Counted from the stretch's first letter, positions 35,092-43,678 are shown. The stretch: 64,000 nucleotides of DNA from an uncultured Corynebacterium sp. (GCF_943914615.1 NZ_CALUCS010000003.1:86424-150423), one strand, 5' to 3'. Notes: generated by a model from the sequence alone, not told the origin. Made by a program: numbers and translations.

Positions 35092-35173
35092 GCCAGATTG
35101 CCCGAGCGGCCAAAGGGAGCGGACTGTAAATCCGCCGGCTCTGCCTTCGTTGGTTCGAATCCATCATCTGGCA
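35092..35173 (+). tRNA. tRNA-Tyr (anticodon GTA)
   Basis: The acceptor arms GCCAGAT and ATCTGGC pair, the discriminator is A and CCA is not encoded. The anticodon stem CGGA/TCCG encloses loop CTGTAAA. The T arm TGGTTCGAATCCA and a long variable arm are present, as expected for bacterial tRNA-Tyr. Confidence 0.95.
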
Positions 35174-35196
35174 CAGCGCCAAATGGCAAAACAACA

Positions 35197-35243
35197 ACCC
35201 GGTGGTTGCTTCCCGATGCGGGAGGTGGCCACCGGGTTTTGCT
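35197..35243 (+). terminator. Terminator after tRNA-Tyr
   Basis: Arms ACCCGGTGG (35197-35205) and CCACCGGGT (35229-35237) are followed by TTTTGCTGTT. Confidence 0.8.
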
Positions 35244-35639
35244 GTTCGCGGTGCGAGAGTTGGGCATGAGGCAGCGGGGAGGCTGCACGGTGGGATGTCG
35301 TTAGATCGGGAAAACGTCACCAAGTCTTGCAAGACCGTGCATAGGTCAACTCTCTGACCTGTGTGTATGTGAAGGTGAGAACGATGTGCACTAACGAATT
35401 CCCGTTCTAGCGACACTCAACCCAACGGATAGCGACATTCAGTGGGCTGTTGAGGGGCTGGAGGCTAAGTTGGCGAGAGGTTGGCCTAAGCGCATTGAAG
35501 ACGTTGGGATGCAGAGTGTTTGGAAGGTATAAAACCCGCCGCTGAACTGCCGATTTGTGTAAAGTATCGCCGGGTGGTTAAGCTAACTCAGGCTTCAAGC
35601 GATGCGGTTAAAACAAATCCGCTGCGTTAATGAAGTGAT
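35244..35639. other. Gene-free spacer between tRNA-Tyr and tRNA-Thr
   Basis: No complete gene is visible. A start-less open stretch at 35395-35532 reads on as ...WAVEGLEAKLARGWPKR and ends at TAA 35530; it may be the tail of a lost gene. AGGTCA (35343-35348) and TGACCT (35355-35360) form an inverted repeat with a six-base loop. No integrase, direct att-like repeat or tRNA duplicate is seen. Confidence 0.5.
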
Positions 35640-35712
35640 GCCCCCTTAGCTCAGTCGGCAGAGCGTTTCCATGGTAAGGAAAAGGTCGACGGTTCGATTC
35701 CGTCAGGGGGCT
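35640..35712 (+). tRNA. tRNA-Thr (anticodon GGT)
   Basis: Acceptor arms GCCCCCT and AGGGGGC pair; the anticodon stem TTTCC/GGAAA encloses ATGGTAA; the T arm is GACGGTTCGATTCCGTC. CCA is not encoded. Confidence 0.95.
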
Positions 35713-35785
35713 CTGTCATTTTATGCGCCCCGTCACGCGACGTTAGACACAGACCGTTGGCGGTCCGTAGCAAAGTGGCGACGAT

Positions 35786-35859
35786 GGCGGTGTAGCTCAG
35801 CTGGTTAGAGCGCACGACTCATAATCGTGAGGTCGAGGGATCGAGTCCCTCCACCGCTA
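35786..35859 (+). tRNA. tRNA-Met (anticodon CAT), elongator type
   Basis: Acceptor arms GGCGGTG and CACCGCT pair with a terminal G-U; the anticodon stem ACGA/TCGT encloses CTCATAA. The stem lacks the three G-C pairs typical of initiator tRNA, so it is probably the elongator. Confidence 0.92.
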
Positions 35860-35874
35860 CAAATCAAGACTAAG

Positions 35875-35916
35875 ACCACCCGGTGATGTAAGTCGCCGGG
35901 TGGTTTTGCTTTTGCT
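35875..35916 (+). terminator. Terminator after tRNA-Met
   Basis: Arms ACCACCCGG (35875-35883) and CCGGGTGGT (35896-35904) are followed by TTTGCTTTTGC. The 250 bases onward to tRNA-Trp hold no gene; TACACT at 36140-36145 is a possible -10 for tRNA-Trp. Confidence 0.8.
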
Positions 35917-36165
35917 GTCGCTACGCTCTGTGTCTCGCCTTAACCCGCCTGCCCTAAACCTGCGTGTCCCGACTCCGCAAGCCCCAGCACCCGCGCCCTA
36001 TTTGGTCGCGCGGTCGTTATCCTGCTATTGTTTTTGAACGTTGCACTGAATGTGTGGCATGGAAGCTACGAGCCCTGCAAATGGGCACTGTGTTTCCTCG
36101 CTATCAGGATGTTGCTTCACCTATGTTGATCTGGTCGCGTACACTCGTGAACCAGAACTTCGATT

Positions 36166-36238
<73 letters not shown>

Positions 36239-36278
36239 CACGATCTTCCTTGCAGGTACCTTTAAGGAGAACTTAGAC

Positions 36279-36623
36279 GTGAGCGACGAGAGCAAAAAGA
36301 CCGCAGCCGGTAAGTCCGGCAATGGCGGCAGCCTTCGTCCGTCCGGCAAGCGTCAGGTGGCCGGTCAGGCCACCACGTCCCGCGCGGTCGCGAACTCCAA
36401 TTCCAAGGCTCCGGAAGTTGTAAAGACCCGCAAGAACCCCTTCAGCGCCATCGTGGATTACATCCGCGGCGTGATTACCGAAATGGGCAAGGTTATCTGG
36501 CCCACGGGGCGCGAGATGGTGAACTACACCATCATCGTCCTACTGTTCCTGATCTTCGTCTGCGCCCTTGTGGCCGGCACCGACTGGGCTGCCAGCTGGG
36601 GTCTGCGTCAGATCATGCGCTAA
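36279..36623 (+). CDS. secE: Preprotein translocase subunit SecE
   Basis: A 114-residue protein: a hydrophilic N-terminal extension rich in Gly/Ser/Lys, then the conserved amphipathic part VVDYIRGVITEMGKVIWPTG (in pieces, VDYIRGVITEMGKVIWP), and one membrane helix (YTIIVLLFLIFVCALVAG). SecE clamps SecY in the translocon. The GTG start follows AAGGAGAA. nusG is next, as in most bacteria. Confidence 0.95.
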   Translation: MSDESKKTAAGKSGNGGSLRPSGKRQVAGQATTSRAVANSNSKAPEVVKTRKNPFSAIVDYIRGVITEMGKVIWPTGREMVNYTIIVLLFLIFVCALVAGTDWAASWGLRQIMR

Positions 36624-36656
36624 CTTGTGTTAAGCTAGCGAACATCAACTTATATA

Positions 36657-36689
36657 CCGCCTTCGCCACCCGGCGATAGGCGGATTTTT
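36657..36689 (+). terminator. Hairpin with T-run between secE and nusG
   Basis: CCGCC (36657-36661) pairs with GGCGG (36679-36683), with an inner CGCC/GGCG stem, followed by ATTTTT. It may be a partial terminator or attenuator that sets the secE to nusG ratio. Confidence 0.6.
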
Positions 36690-36708
36690 AATGATGGAGG
36701 GTGCTTCC

Positions 36709-37662
36709 ATGACCGAAGAGAACCAGAACAACAATCAGAACAGCGAGGCCGTCAGCGCAGAGAGCCTGGCTGCGGCCGCTCAAGAAGACGTACAGCAGGC
36801 TGTTGCTGAGGCACACCAGGACGCTGCGGGTGCTGAGGCTGAGGGCGTCACTAATGATGACGCCGCAGCACCAACCGCCGAAGGAGCCGAAGAAACGGCG
36901 AACGCCGACGGCGCCGAAGCTTCCGCAGCAGCCGAGGGCGGCGAGGGTGCAGTGGGTGCAGAAGGCGAGGCCGAGCAGTCCGCAGAGGACGCTGCGATGG
37001 CCGCCTACAAGGCTCGCCTGCGCCAGTTCATGCGTGCGCTGAAGAAGCTGCCGGGCGAGTGGTACATCATCCAGTGCTACTCCGGCTACGAGAACAAGGT
37101 GAAGACCAACCTGGAGATGCGTGCCCAGACCCTGGGGGTGGACGAGCAGATCCACGAGGTCGTCGTGCCCATCGAGGAGGTCGTGGAGCTGCGCGACGGC
37201 AAGCGCAAGCTGGTGAAGCGCAAGCTGCTGCCGGGCTACGTGCTGGTGCGTATGTCTCTGGATGACGCCTCCTGGTCCGTTGTCCGCGATACCCCTGGCG
37301 TGACCAGCTTCGTCGGCAACGAGGGCAAGCCCACCCCGGTGAAGATCCGCGAGGTTGCGAAGTTCCTGCTGCCGCCGGAGACCGCGAAGCCGCAGGAATC
37401 CGAAGACGGCGAAGAGGCAGCTACCGGCGTGGACGTATCCGCAACGGGTGTGGCCACCCCGCCGAAGCCGGCCAGCGAGCAGGTTGTGGTGGATTACGAG
37501 GAAGGCGAGTCCGTCACCATTCTGTCCGGCCCGTTCGCTTCCGTCTCTGCAACCATCAGCGAGATCGATACCGAGAACAACCGCCTGAAGGCCATGGTCT
37601 CCATCTTCGGCCGTGAGACCCCGGTTGAGCTGGAATTTGATCAGGTAGAGAAGCTGAACTAA
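36709..37662 (+). CDS. nusG: Transcription antitermination factor NusG
   Basis: A 317-residue NusG. Residues 1-105 are an acidic Ala/Glu-rich extension common in actinobacteria. The NGN domain begins at EWYIIQCYSGYENKVKTNLE and includes KLLPGYVLVRM and VRDTPGVTSFVGN. A linker insert of about 40 residues precedes the KOW domain (EGESVTILSGPFASVSATIS). ATG 36709 is chosen because GGAGGG lies 8 bases before it; ATGs at 36691 and 36694 have no such site. Confidence 0.95.
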   Translation: MTEENQNNNQNSEAVSAESLAAAAQEDVQQAVAEAHQDAAGAEAEGVTNDDAAAPTAEGAEETANADGAEASAAAEGGEGAVGAEGEAEQSAEDAAMAAYKARLRQFMRALKKLPGEWYIIQCYSGYENKVKTNLEMRAQTLGVDEQIHEVVVPIEEVVELRDGKRKLVKRKLLPGYVLVRMSLDDASWSVVRDTPGVTSFVGNEGKPTPVKIREVAKFLLPPETAKPQESEDGEEAATGVDVSATGVATPPKPASEQVVVDYEEGESVTILSGPFASVSATISEIDTENNRLKAMVSIFGRETPVELEFDQVEKLN

Positions 37663-37817
37663 AGTTATGCAGGTTGTCCGTGGGCTTATGTTCACGGCGC
37701 GACACGCAAATTTTTTCCATTTCCGGTGGCTGGTGAAATACCGGCATCCGGTCGATGCGATTATCCGTGCTTACCCGTGCTGCGGGGTCGCGTTGATAAC
37801 AGAAAGTAGGTTTAAAG

Positions 37818-38258
37818 ATGGCAAAGAAGAAGGTCACTGGCCTTATTAAGCTGCAGATCCAGGCCGGTCAGGCTACCCCGGCACCGCCGGTTGGTCCGGC
37901 TCTGGGTGCGCACGGCGTGAACATTGTTGAGTTCACCAAGGCGTACAACGCTGCTACCGAGGCTCAGCGCGGCAACATCGTTCCGGTTGAGATCACCGTC
38001 TACGAAGACCGTTCCTTCGACTTCAAGCTGAAGACCCCGCCGGCAGCGAAGCTGCTGCTGAAGGCTGCGGGCATTCAGAAGGGCTCCGGCGTTCCGCACA
38101 CCGACAAGGTCGGCTCCGTTACTTGGGATCAGTGCAAGGAGATTGCAACCACCAAGAAGGAAGACCTGAACGCCAACGACGTTGAGGCTGGCGCTGCCAT
38201 CATCGCCGGTACTGCTCGCTCCATGGGCATCACCGTCAAGGACGCTCCGCAGAAGTAA
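37818..38258 (+). CDS. rplK: 50S ribosomal protein L11
   Basis: 146 residues with the L11 N-terminal QIQAGQATPAPPVGPALGAH and the C-terminal RNA-binding GSARSMGI-like end (here GTARSMGITVKD). L11 binds the GTPase-associated region of 23S rRNA. The 155-base gap upstream contains a GT-rich stretch ending in a T-run (about 37710) but no certain regulatory fold. AGAAAGTAGG precedes the ATG. Confidence 0.97.
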   Translation: MAKKKVTGLIKLQIQAGQATPAPPVGPALGAHGVNIVEFTKAYNAATEAQRGNIVPVEITVYEDRSFDFKLKTPPAAKLLLKAAGIQKGSGVPHTDKVGSVTWDQCKEIATTKKEDLNANDVEAGAAIIAGTARSMGITVKDAPQK

Positions 38259-38330
38259 TTCCCTAACCGTGGTAAGGCTGCTTGCTTGGCCTGCACCACA
38301 ACTCCAACGAAGCTAAAGATTGGATTCACT

Positions 38331-39041
38331 ATGAGCAAGACCTCTAAGGCATACCGCGCGGCAGCGGAGAAGATCGACGCTGGCCGCCTGTACACCCCGA
38401 TGGCAGCTGCTAAGGCTGTCAAGGAGACCTCCTCCAAGAACTTCGACGCTACCGTCGACGTTGCTATCCGCCTGGGCGTTGACCCGCGCAAGGCCGACCA
38501 GCTGGTCCGCGGCACCGTTTCCCTGCCGAACGGCACGGGTAAGGAAGTTCGCGTTGTCGTCTTCGCCGAGGGCCCGAACGCTACCGCCGCTGAAGAGGCT
38601 GGCGCTGACGTCGTTGGCACCGCCGAGCTGATCGAGAAGATCCAGGGCGGCTGGACCGACTTCGACGCTGCGATCGCTACCCCGGACCAGATGGCCAAGG
38701 TTGGTCGTGTGGCTCGCGTCCTGGGCCCCCGTGGCCTGATGCCGAACCCGAAGACCGGCACCGTCACCACCGACGTTGCTAAGGCTGTCTCCGAGATCAA
38801 GGGCGGTAAGATCACCTTCCGCGTGGACAAGGCTGCTAACCTGCACGCCATCCTGGGCAAGGCTTCCTTCACCGAGAAGCAGCTGGCTGAGAACTACGGC
38901 GCTCTGATCGACGAGCTGCTGCGTCTGAAGCCTTCCTCCTCCAAGGGCCGCTACTTCAAGAAGGTCACCATGTCCTCCACCAACGGCCCCGGCGTTCCGG
39001 TGGACAACACCATCGTGAAGGACTTCACCGAAGAGGCTTAA
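38331..39041 (+). CDS. rplA: 50S ribosomal protein L1
   Basis: 236 residues. The family motif is GRVARVLGPRGLMPNPKTGT, and KGGKITFRVDKAANLHAILG follows. ATG 38331 gives the standard N-terminus (MSKTSKAYRAAAEKID); an earlier ATG at 38286 would add 15 atypical residues. L1 forms the L1 stalk and is a known translational repressor of its own operon in E. coli. A strong terminator follows. Confidence 0.97.
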   Translation: MSKTSKAYRAAAEKIDAGRLYTPMAAAKAVKETSSKNFDATVDVAIRLGVDPRKADQLVRGTVSLPNGTGKEVRVVVFAEGPNATAAEEAGADVVGTAELIEKIQGGWTDFDAAIATPDQMAKVGRVARVLGPRGLMPNPKTGTVTTDVAKAVSEIKGGKITFRVDKAANLHAILGKASFTEKQLAENYGALIDELLRLKPSSSKGRYFKKVTMSSTNGPGVPVDNTIVKDFTEEA

Positions 39042-39054
39042 GTCTCGTTTTTCG

Positions 39055-39093
39055 CACCCTCGTTGCCTTCGGGCGGCGAGGGTGTTTTCTTTT
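39055..39093 (+). terminator. Terminator after rplA
   Basis: A 13-pair stem (39055-39067 with 39072-39084, two G-U pairs) is closed by a TTCG tetraloop and followed by TTTTCTTTT. It separates the ribosomal operon from the anchored-repeat operon. Confidence 0.92.
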
Positions 39094-39153
39094 GCCTGAG
39101 GATGGTTCAGGCGCCGGTGGGGTAGCGCGGGAGGGAGTTGCCACACCCGTTGT

Positions 39154-39204
39154 TTGAAAATGGTTCCCACTTCACTATAGTCCTAAATGAAAACTAGACC
39201 CATT
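39154..39204 (+). promoter_or_regulatory. Promoter of the anchored-repeat operon with Zur-like operator
   Basis: -35 TTGAAA (39154-39159) and -10 TATAGT (39176-39181) are 16 bases apart. The start would fall near 39188. AATGAAAACTAGACCCATT (39186-39204) covers it and matches 14 of 19 positions of the palindrome AATGAAAACGATTTTCATT, which I recall as an actinobacterial Zur-type site. The left half is perfect, the right half weak. Zinc control is therefore a reasonable but unproven reading. Confidence 0.5.
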
Positions 39205-39226
39205 GTGTTTTAAAGGACTTAATCTG

Positions 39227-40993
39227 GTGCGCACATCACCCCTCGCGGCACTCTCAGTCGCTCTTCTCGCAGCCTTCGCAGCCTTCCTCGGCATTGGTAG
39301 CCTCGGCCCGCAGTCCCTACCTGAGGCAAAGGCCGATTCTGTCACCCTGAATCAAGGGCATATTGACGCCTTCCACGTCACCTCCTCAGGCAAAGGCAAC
39401 CTCAAGCTCGATCTGACCGAAGATGCCACTGGTTCCCACGTGGCCCACGATCCGAACAACGTCACATTGGAGGTCGGGGCGCACGCCTACGAGCCCCGCA
39501 CCAAAGATGTGGCAGAGGTCGGGGTGCCGACCTACTTCCTGCCGCAGACCCAAGCGCAGAACCTGATCTGGCCGGGCTGGGATACGCAAGGCGTCGCACC
39601 GCACTACCAGGGCGTAAAGATCAACTTCAATCGCGTGTGCGGCCCGGGCCGAGTGTTCATGTGGAGCCAGGCGTTCGGCGGCGCCACCCCGCTGCTCTCG
39701 GACGGGGTAGAGGTCAAGTCTGGCAACAGCATCGACCAGGCGAACCCCAGCCACGTCCACGCCAACTGGGGCTTCGAGCGCCCAGGCCGCTACTCCATGC
39801 AGGTGCAGGCCACCGCTGACGGTGCTGAATCAGAAGTGAAGACCTACACCTGGGTCGTCGGTAAGTCCGACCAGGATTCCAACGCCGACGAACCCGCCGA
39901 GGGTGCCACCCCGTGCGGAAGCGAGGATGCAGACGCTGGCTCCGGGGCATCGGACAACTCGAACAGCGGTGGTAACGCCAGCGGTGGCGCTACCGGCGGT
40001 GGTTCCGCTGGCGCCGGCACTGGGAACAAGGCCGGTTCTGCGGGCAAGGTCGGCGCCACGGGTAAGTCGAGCCCGGCAGGAAAGTCCACCTCTTCTAGCA
40101 GCACTGCCAGCTCCACCGGTTCCACGGGCACGCAAGGCTCGGCCACCTGCAAGAAGGGCGAACCTGCCCTCCGCCCGCAAATTAAGGACGACCGCCAGCA
40201 GCCAGCGAAGTGGACCAGCCCCAGCGCGCTGAACTTCGGTCTAGGCTCCGCTGCGAAGACGAACCTTCCGCAGCCTCTCGGCCCTGTTGGAGCTGGTACC
40301 GCCTGGATGATCGGTGCTACCCAGTCCAACGGAGTGCCGTGGGTGGGCGTCAACACCATGCACCCGGACCTCCTGGCGAATACGCAAGGTGATGTCACCT
40401 TCAAGCTGACGTCCTTCAGCGGACCGGGCAGCATGTACGTCTTCGAACAAGGCAACCTGGGCCAGGTTGTGGGCAAGGAATGGTTCAAGGCCAGCGGCGG
40501 GAATGCATCCGGCGCTCACGTGGTGCCGCGCAACTCGCACGTGCACCCGAACTGGGTGTTCTCTAAGCCCGGCACGTACAAGGTAGGCATCACGCAGACC
40601 GCCACTACGAAGCAGGGCAAGAAGATCAGCGCTCCCGCCACGCTGACCTTCACCGTCGGCGGCAGCGGCAATGCCAACAGCGGCCACTTCGACTTCGGCG
40701 CGACCGTCACCACTGACGGCGACTGCGCCTCCGGCGCAGAAGGCGGTTCCGGCGCAGCAGGAGCAGGCGGGGGCGCAGCCGGTGGCGATGCCGGCACTGC
40801 ATCCGGCGCCGACGGCTCCCTTGCCGATACCGGATCGACCTCCGCGATGTTGGCCCTGGCAATCGCCGGCGCGGGTCTGATCGCTCTCGGCGCAGGCGTG
40901 GTCTACATGTTGCGCACGAACTCTCTGTCTGCTGATTCGGTGGCGGCTCTTCGTTCGATGACGCCCCCTCGATCCCCGGGCGCAAAGTCTTAA
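39227..40993 (+). CDS. Surface-anchored repeat protein with two repeat domains and LAxTG sorting signal
   Basis: About 588 residues, first gene of the anchored-repeat ABC operon. A signal peptide (LAALSVALLAAFAAFLGIGS) is followed by repeat domain 1 (about residues 38-215), a Gly/Ser/Thr-rich linker, repeat domain 2 (about 325-475), a short GHFDFG segment, and a sorting signal LADTG at 532-536 before a hydrophobic helix. Each domain has the family pattern: FLPQTQ or WMIGATQ, a W-x-G-W or W-V-G-V turn, GPG, and HxHxNWxFxxPG (His176/178 and His438/440). LAxTG is a class E sortase motif. The tail after the helix is unusually long (about 28 residues). GTG 39227 is chosen because AAAGGA precedes it. 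The family is named only by its association with an ABC transporter; its ligand is unknown. Confidence 0.9.
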   Translation: MRTSPLAALSVALLAAFAAFLGIGSLGPQSLPEAKADSVTLNQGHIDAFHVTSSGKGNLKLDLTEDATGSHVAHDPNNVTLEVGAHAYEPRTKDVAEVGVPTYFLPQTQAQNLIWPGWDTQGVAPHYQGVKINFNRVCGPGRVFMWSQAFGGATPLLSDGVEVKSGNSIDQANPSHVHANWGFERPGRYSMQVQATADGAESEVKTYTWVVGKSDQDSNADEPAEGATPCGSEDADAGSGASDNSNSGGNASGGATGGGSAGAGTGNKAGSAGKVGATGKSSPAGKSTSSSSTASSTGSTGTQGSATCKKGEPALRPQIKDDRQQPAKWTSPSALNFGLGSAAKTNLPQPLGPVGAGTAWMIGATQSNGVPWVGVNTMHPDLLANTQGDVTFKLTSFSGPGSMYVFEQGNLGQVVGKEWFKASGGNASGAHVVPRNSHVHPNWVFSKPGTYKVGITQTATTKQGKKISAPATLTFTVGGSGNANSGHFDFGATVTTDGDCASGAEGGSGAAGAGGGAAGGDAGTASGADGSLADTGSTSAMLALAIAGAGLIALGAGVVYMLRTNSLSADSVAALRSMTPPRSPGAKS

Positions 40994-40995
40994 GG

Positions 40996-42561
40996 ATGGG
41001 CCACGCAGCTTCATCGCGGCGGGGGCTTGCCAAGTCTCTGTGCGCGAACGTCACTACGGTGCTGCTCGCAGCGGGCTTAACCGGGTGTGCGGCGGCGGGT
41101 GGCGCGAGTTTGCCCAGCAGGGATGATGGCATCACGGATGTCGTAGCCTCCACGCCGATCATCGCCGATATCGCCCGGCACGTTGCGGGCGATGCCGCCC
41201 GCGTGACCGCCCTGATCCCGAACACGGCTGATCCACATACCTACGAGCTCACTTTGCGGGATGTGCGAAACCTCGCGAACGCGGACATCGCATTCAACAA
41301 TGGGCTGCTGCTGGAGCAGCAGTCGGTGCTGCGCACCATGGATAACGGAGTGCTGCCCGGCACGGAGGTCGTGGCTCTGGCCGACGTGGCCGCCAACCAA
41401 GGCGCCACTGTCATCCCGTTGGTGGAGAACATGGCGCTCGATACCGTCTGGTTGGGCCTGCGCGCCCAGGGGATCGGCGCCCGGCACGGCGGCTCCGCGC
41501 ACTCTGAAGTGCACCTCAGCGTGACTGACGTGGAGGGGCCAGGTGATGCGGCGGCATACATCACCGGTACCTTCGGCCAGCCGGAGATCTTCTTTAACTC
41601 CCGCGATGGCTTCGATGCTTCCCGCGGGTACGAGGGCGATACGGCTACGCTGCCGGTCGACGCACACACCCACATGAGCTGGTCCTTTTCCAAACCCGGC
41701 ACGTACACCCTGAACCTGAGCGCATCCTTGGTGCCGGACGAGGGCAAACCGCCAGAGCATATTGCGGACCAGACCGTGCGCTTCAATGTGGGCACGGAAG
41801 ACGGGGCGTCAAAAAAGATAGACAGTGGGCACTACGACATTGCGGTGAACGCCGACGACAACAGCATCAACCTCGTCGGCGATGGCGGCACCATAGACCC
41901 CAAGAACGCCGTGGTTAGCGTGCCTAACCAGACCTTGCAGCCGATCCCGGGCGACCCGAACTTCCGCTTTCTTGGCACGGCGGGCGACGAGACCTACCTG
42001 CTGCCCCAAGCGGTGTTGGGAAAGCACGTCCACGGCGAGCTGGATCCGCACCTGTGGCACAACGCGAAGAACGCGATGGCTTACGTGAAGGTCATCCGCG
42101 ACAAGCTCATCGCGGTAGACCCGGAGCACGCCACTGATTACCAGCAGAACGCGCGAACCTACCTGGACGAGCTCGACCGCCTCGACCGGGGGATCAAGCG
42201 CCAGGTCGGCACCATTCCTGAGGCTCGCCGGCACCTGGTGACGGCCCACGACGGATACGCCTATTTTGCGGACGCCTACGGCCTGGATGTCGCAGGCTTC
42301 GTCACCCCGAACCCAGAGATCGAGCCGAGTACACGGGATCTTGTGAGCCTGACCCGCACCCTAGAAAACCTGAAGGTTCCGGCGGTGTTTATCGAGCCGA
42401 CGATGGCGGGGCGTACGCGCGAGTTACAACAGATCGCCGACCGGCTGGGCGTGAGTGTGTGCCAGATACGCAGCGACACCCTCGACGACACTGCGCCGAC
42501 GTATGTGGACCTGATGCGGACCAATGCGGAATCGATGGCGAACTGCCTGAGTGGCGCATAG
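40996..42561 (+). CDS. Metal-type ABC substrate-binding lipoprotein with an inserted anchored-repeat domain
   Basis: 521 residues. The lipobox LTGC (Cys31) tethers the protein outside the membrane. Residues 45-130 are the first lobe of a ZnuA/PsaA-type cluster A-I binding protein (DVVASTPIIADIARHVAG, IPNTADPHTYE). An anchored-repeat domain is inserted at about 140-275 (HTHMSWSFSKPG, His224/226). The second lobe resumes at about 340 (ELDPHLWHNAKNAMAYVK, VTAHDGYAYFADAYGLDVAG). The four metal ligands expected for this class are all visible: His81, His352, His418 and Asp494. This fits zinc or manganese binding. It begins two bases after the previous stop. Confidence 0.92.
   Translation: MGHAASSRRGLAKSLCANVTTVLLAAGLTGCAAAGGASLPSRDDGITDVVASTPIIADIARHVAGDAARVTALIPNTADPHTYELTLRDVRNLANADIAFNNGLLLEQQSVLRTMDNGVLPGTEVVALADVAANQGATVIPLVENMALDTVWLGLRAQGIGARHGGSAHSEVHLSVTDVEGPGDAAAYITGTFGQPEIFFNSRDGFDASRGYEGDTATLPVDAHTHMSWSFSKPGTYTLNLSASLVPDEGKPPEHIADQTVRFNVGTEDGASKKIDSGHYDIAVNADDNSINLVGDGGTIDPKNAVVSVPNQTLQPIPGDPNFRFLGTAGDETYLLPQAVLGKHVHGELDPHLWHNAKNAMAYVKVIRDKLIAVDPEHATDYQQNARTYLDELDRLDRGIKRQVGTIPEARRHLVTAHDGYAYFADAYGLDVAGFVTPNPEIEPSTRDLVSLTRTLENLKVPAVFIEPTMAGRTRELQQIADRLGVSVCQIRSDTLDDTAPTYVDLMRTNAESMANCLSGA
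41805..41819 (+). repeat. Weak variant of the dispersed motif
   Basis: GGGGCGTCAAAAAAGAT in the binding-protein gene retains GGGCGTCAA followed by an A-rich run but not AATAA. Confidence 0.25.
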
Positions 42562-42634
42562 ACCACTGGCGCGCAGGAACGACAGCGACGTTTGAAGAAC
42601 AAAGAAGTAAAGAAGAATAAGGATCAAACAGAAC

Positions 42635-43678
42635 ATGCGAAACACACGGATCAGGAAGTCTTGTCTAGCTCCCACGGCCGCTGCACTGTTGGCTGGGGGA
42701 GTAGTCGTGGCGGGAGTGCCGGTGGCCCCGCCGGTCGCAGTGGCGCAGGCGCAGGGCCAAGCGCAGGACCCGGCGCTGCAGCAGACCGTGACGGATAAGG
42801 AAGAGCACGCTCCTGCGGGAACCTCGCACGTGTTTAGCCGCGGCCACGCGGATCTCGGCATGCGCCTGGACGGCGGCAAGCTGGACGTGCAGCTGCGCGA
42901 CGACGCGGAGGAAAAGCCCATCTGGCGTGTGCTGGACGACGTGGTCTTCGACGTCTCAGACAAGGCCAAGCAGCAACTGCCAGCCGACGGTGGTTACGAG
43001 TTCACCGGCGCGCAGCCCGGCCAAGAAGTATGGGTGCTGCCGCAGACTGAGGTGCAGGGCGTGCCGTGGCTGGGCTGGAACACACAGTCCCCGGCACTGA
43101 TCGCCCAGGCCAATCGCGGTGTGACCATGGAGTACCTGGGCCACCAGGGGCCTGGCCAGATGAGCATGTTCTTGCAGGCCGGCGGCTTTGAACAGCCCCA
43201 GGAGCTGTGGAACTCCGCGCAGCCCACCCCGCAGGACCTGTGGGTGGATCTGAACACGCACACGCACGCCAATTGGGTGTTCACCGAGCCTGGCGTGCAC
43301 CGTGTGGCCATGGGTGTGCGGGTGAAGTTGAAGGATGGCTCCGAGAAGACCACTACGAAGGTGCTGAACTTTGCCGTGGGAGTGGATCCTTCCGAGGCGC
43401 AGAACTCCAGCTGGGAGGGTGAGCTGCCGAAGGCAGGTGCTGCCGGTTCTTCTGGTGACGCCAACAGTTCCAACCCCAACAATTCCGCCAACGCCGCAGA
43501 TGCGGATGCCGACAACTCCGAGGAAGGCTCCGATGGCGGCAACTCCGCCCTGCCGTGGATCCTGGGCGGCATTGGCGTGGTTGTCGTCGCGCTGCTGGCC
43601 TTCGGCTTCCTCTCCCTGCGTAAGGGCGCCAAGGAGCGCAAACGCGTCGAGGATGAACTGTGGGGTCAGCTGAAGTGA
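42635..43678 (+). CDS. Membrane-anchored repeat protein with one repeat domain
   Basis: 347 residues. A signal peptide (about 1-40) precedes one anchored-repeat domain (about 62-250): FSRGHADLGMRLDGG, VWVLPQTEVQGVPWLGWNTQ, GPGQMSMFLQ and THTHANWVFTEPG (His209/211). A Ser/Asn/Asp-rich linker follows, then a membrane helix (WILGGIGVVVVALLAFGFLS) and a basic cytoplasmic tail. There is no sorting motif, so the protein stays in the membrane. AAGGATCAAACAGAAC precedes the ATG. The stop overlaps the ATPase start as GTGA. Confidence 0.9.
   Translation: MRNTRIRKSCLAPTAAALLAGGVVVAGVPVAPPVAVAQAQGQAQDPALQQTVTDKEEHAPAGTSHVFSRGHADLGMRLDGGKLDVQLRDDAEEKPIWRVLDDVVFDVSDKAKQQLPADGGYEFTGAQPGQEVWVLPQTEVQGVPWLGWNTQSPALIAQANRGVTMEYLGHQGPGQMSMFLQAGGFEQPQELWNSAQPTPQDLWVDLNTHTHANWVFTEPGVHRVAMGVRVKLKDGSEKTTTKVLNFAVGVDPSEAQNSSWEGELPKAGAAGSSGDANSSNPNNSANAADADADNSEEGSDGGNSALPWILGGIGVVVVALLAFGFLSLRKGAKERKRVEDELWGQLK

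Noticed and set aside
36841..36861. Perfect inverted repeat GGCGTCA, 7 bases, TGACGCC inside nusG
   Set aside because: It lies in the Ala/Asp-rich extension and codes Gly-Val-Thr-Asn-Asp-Asp-Ala. It shares only the core of the dispersed motif and is probably chance.
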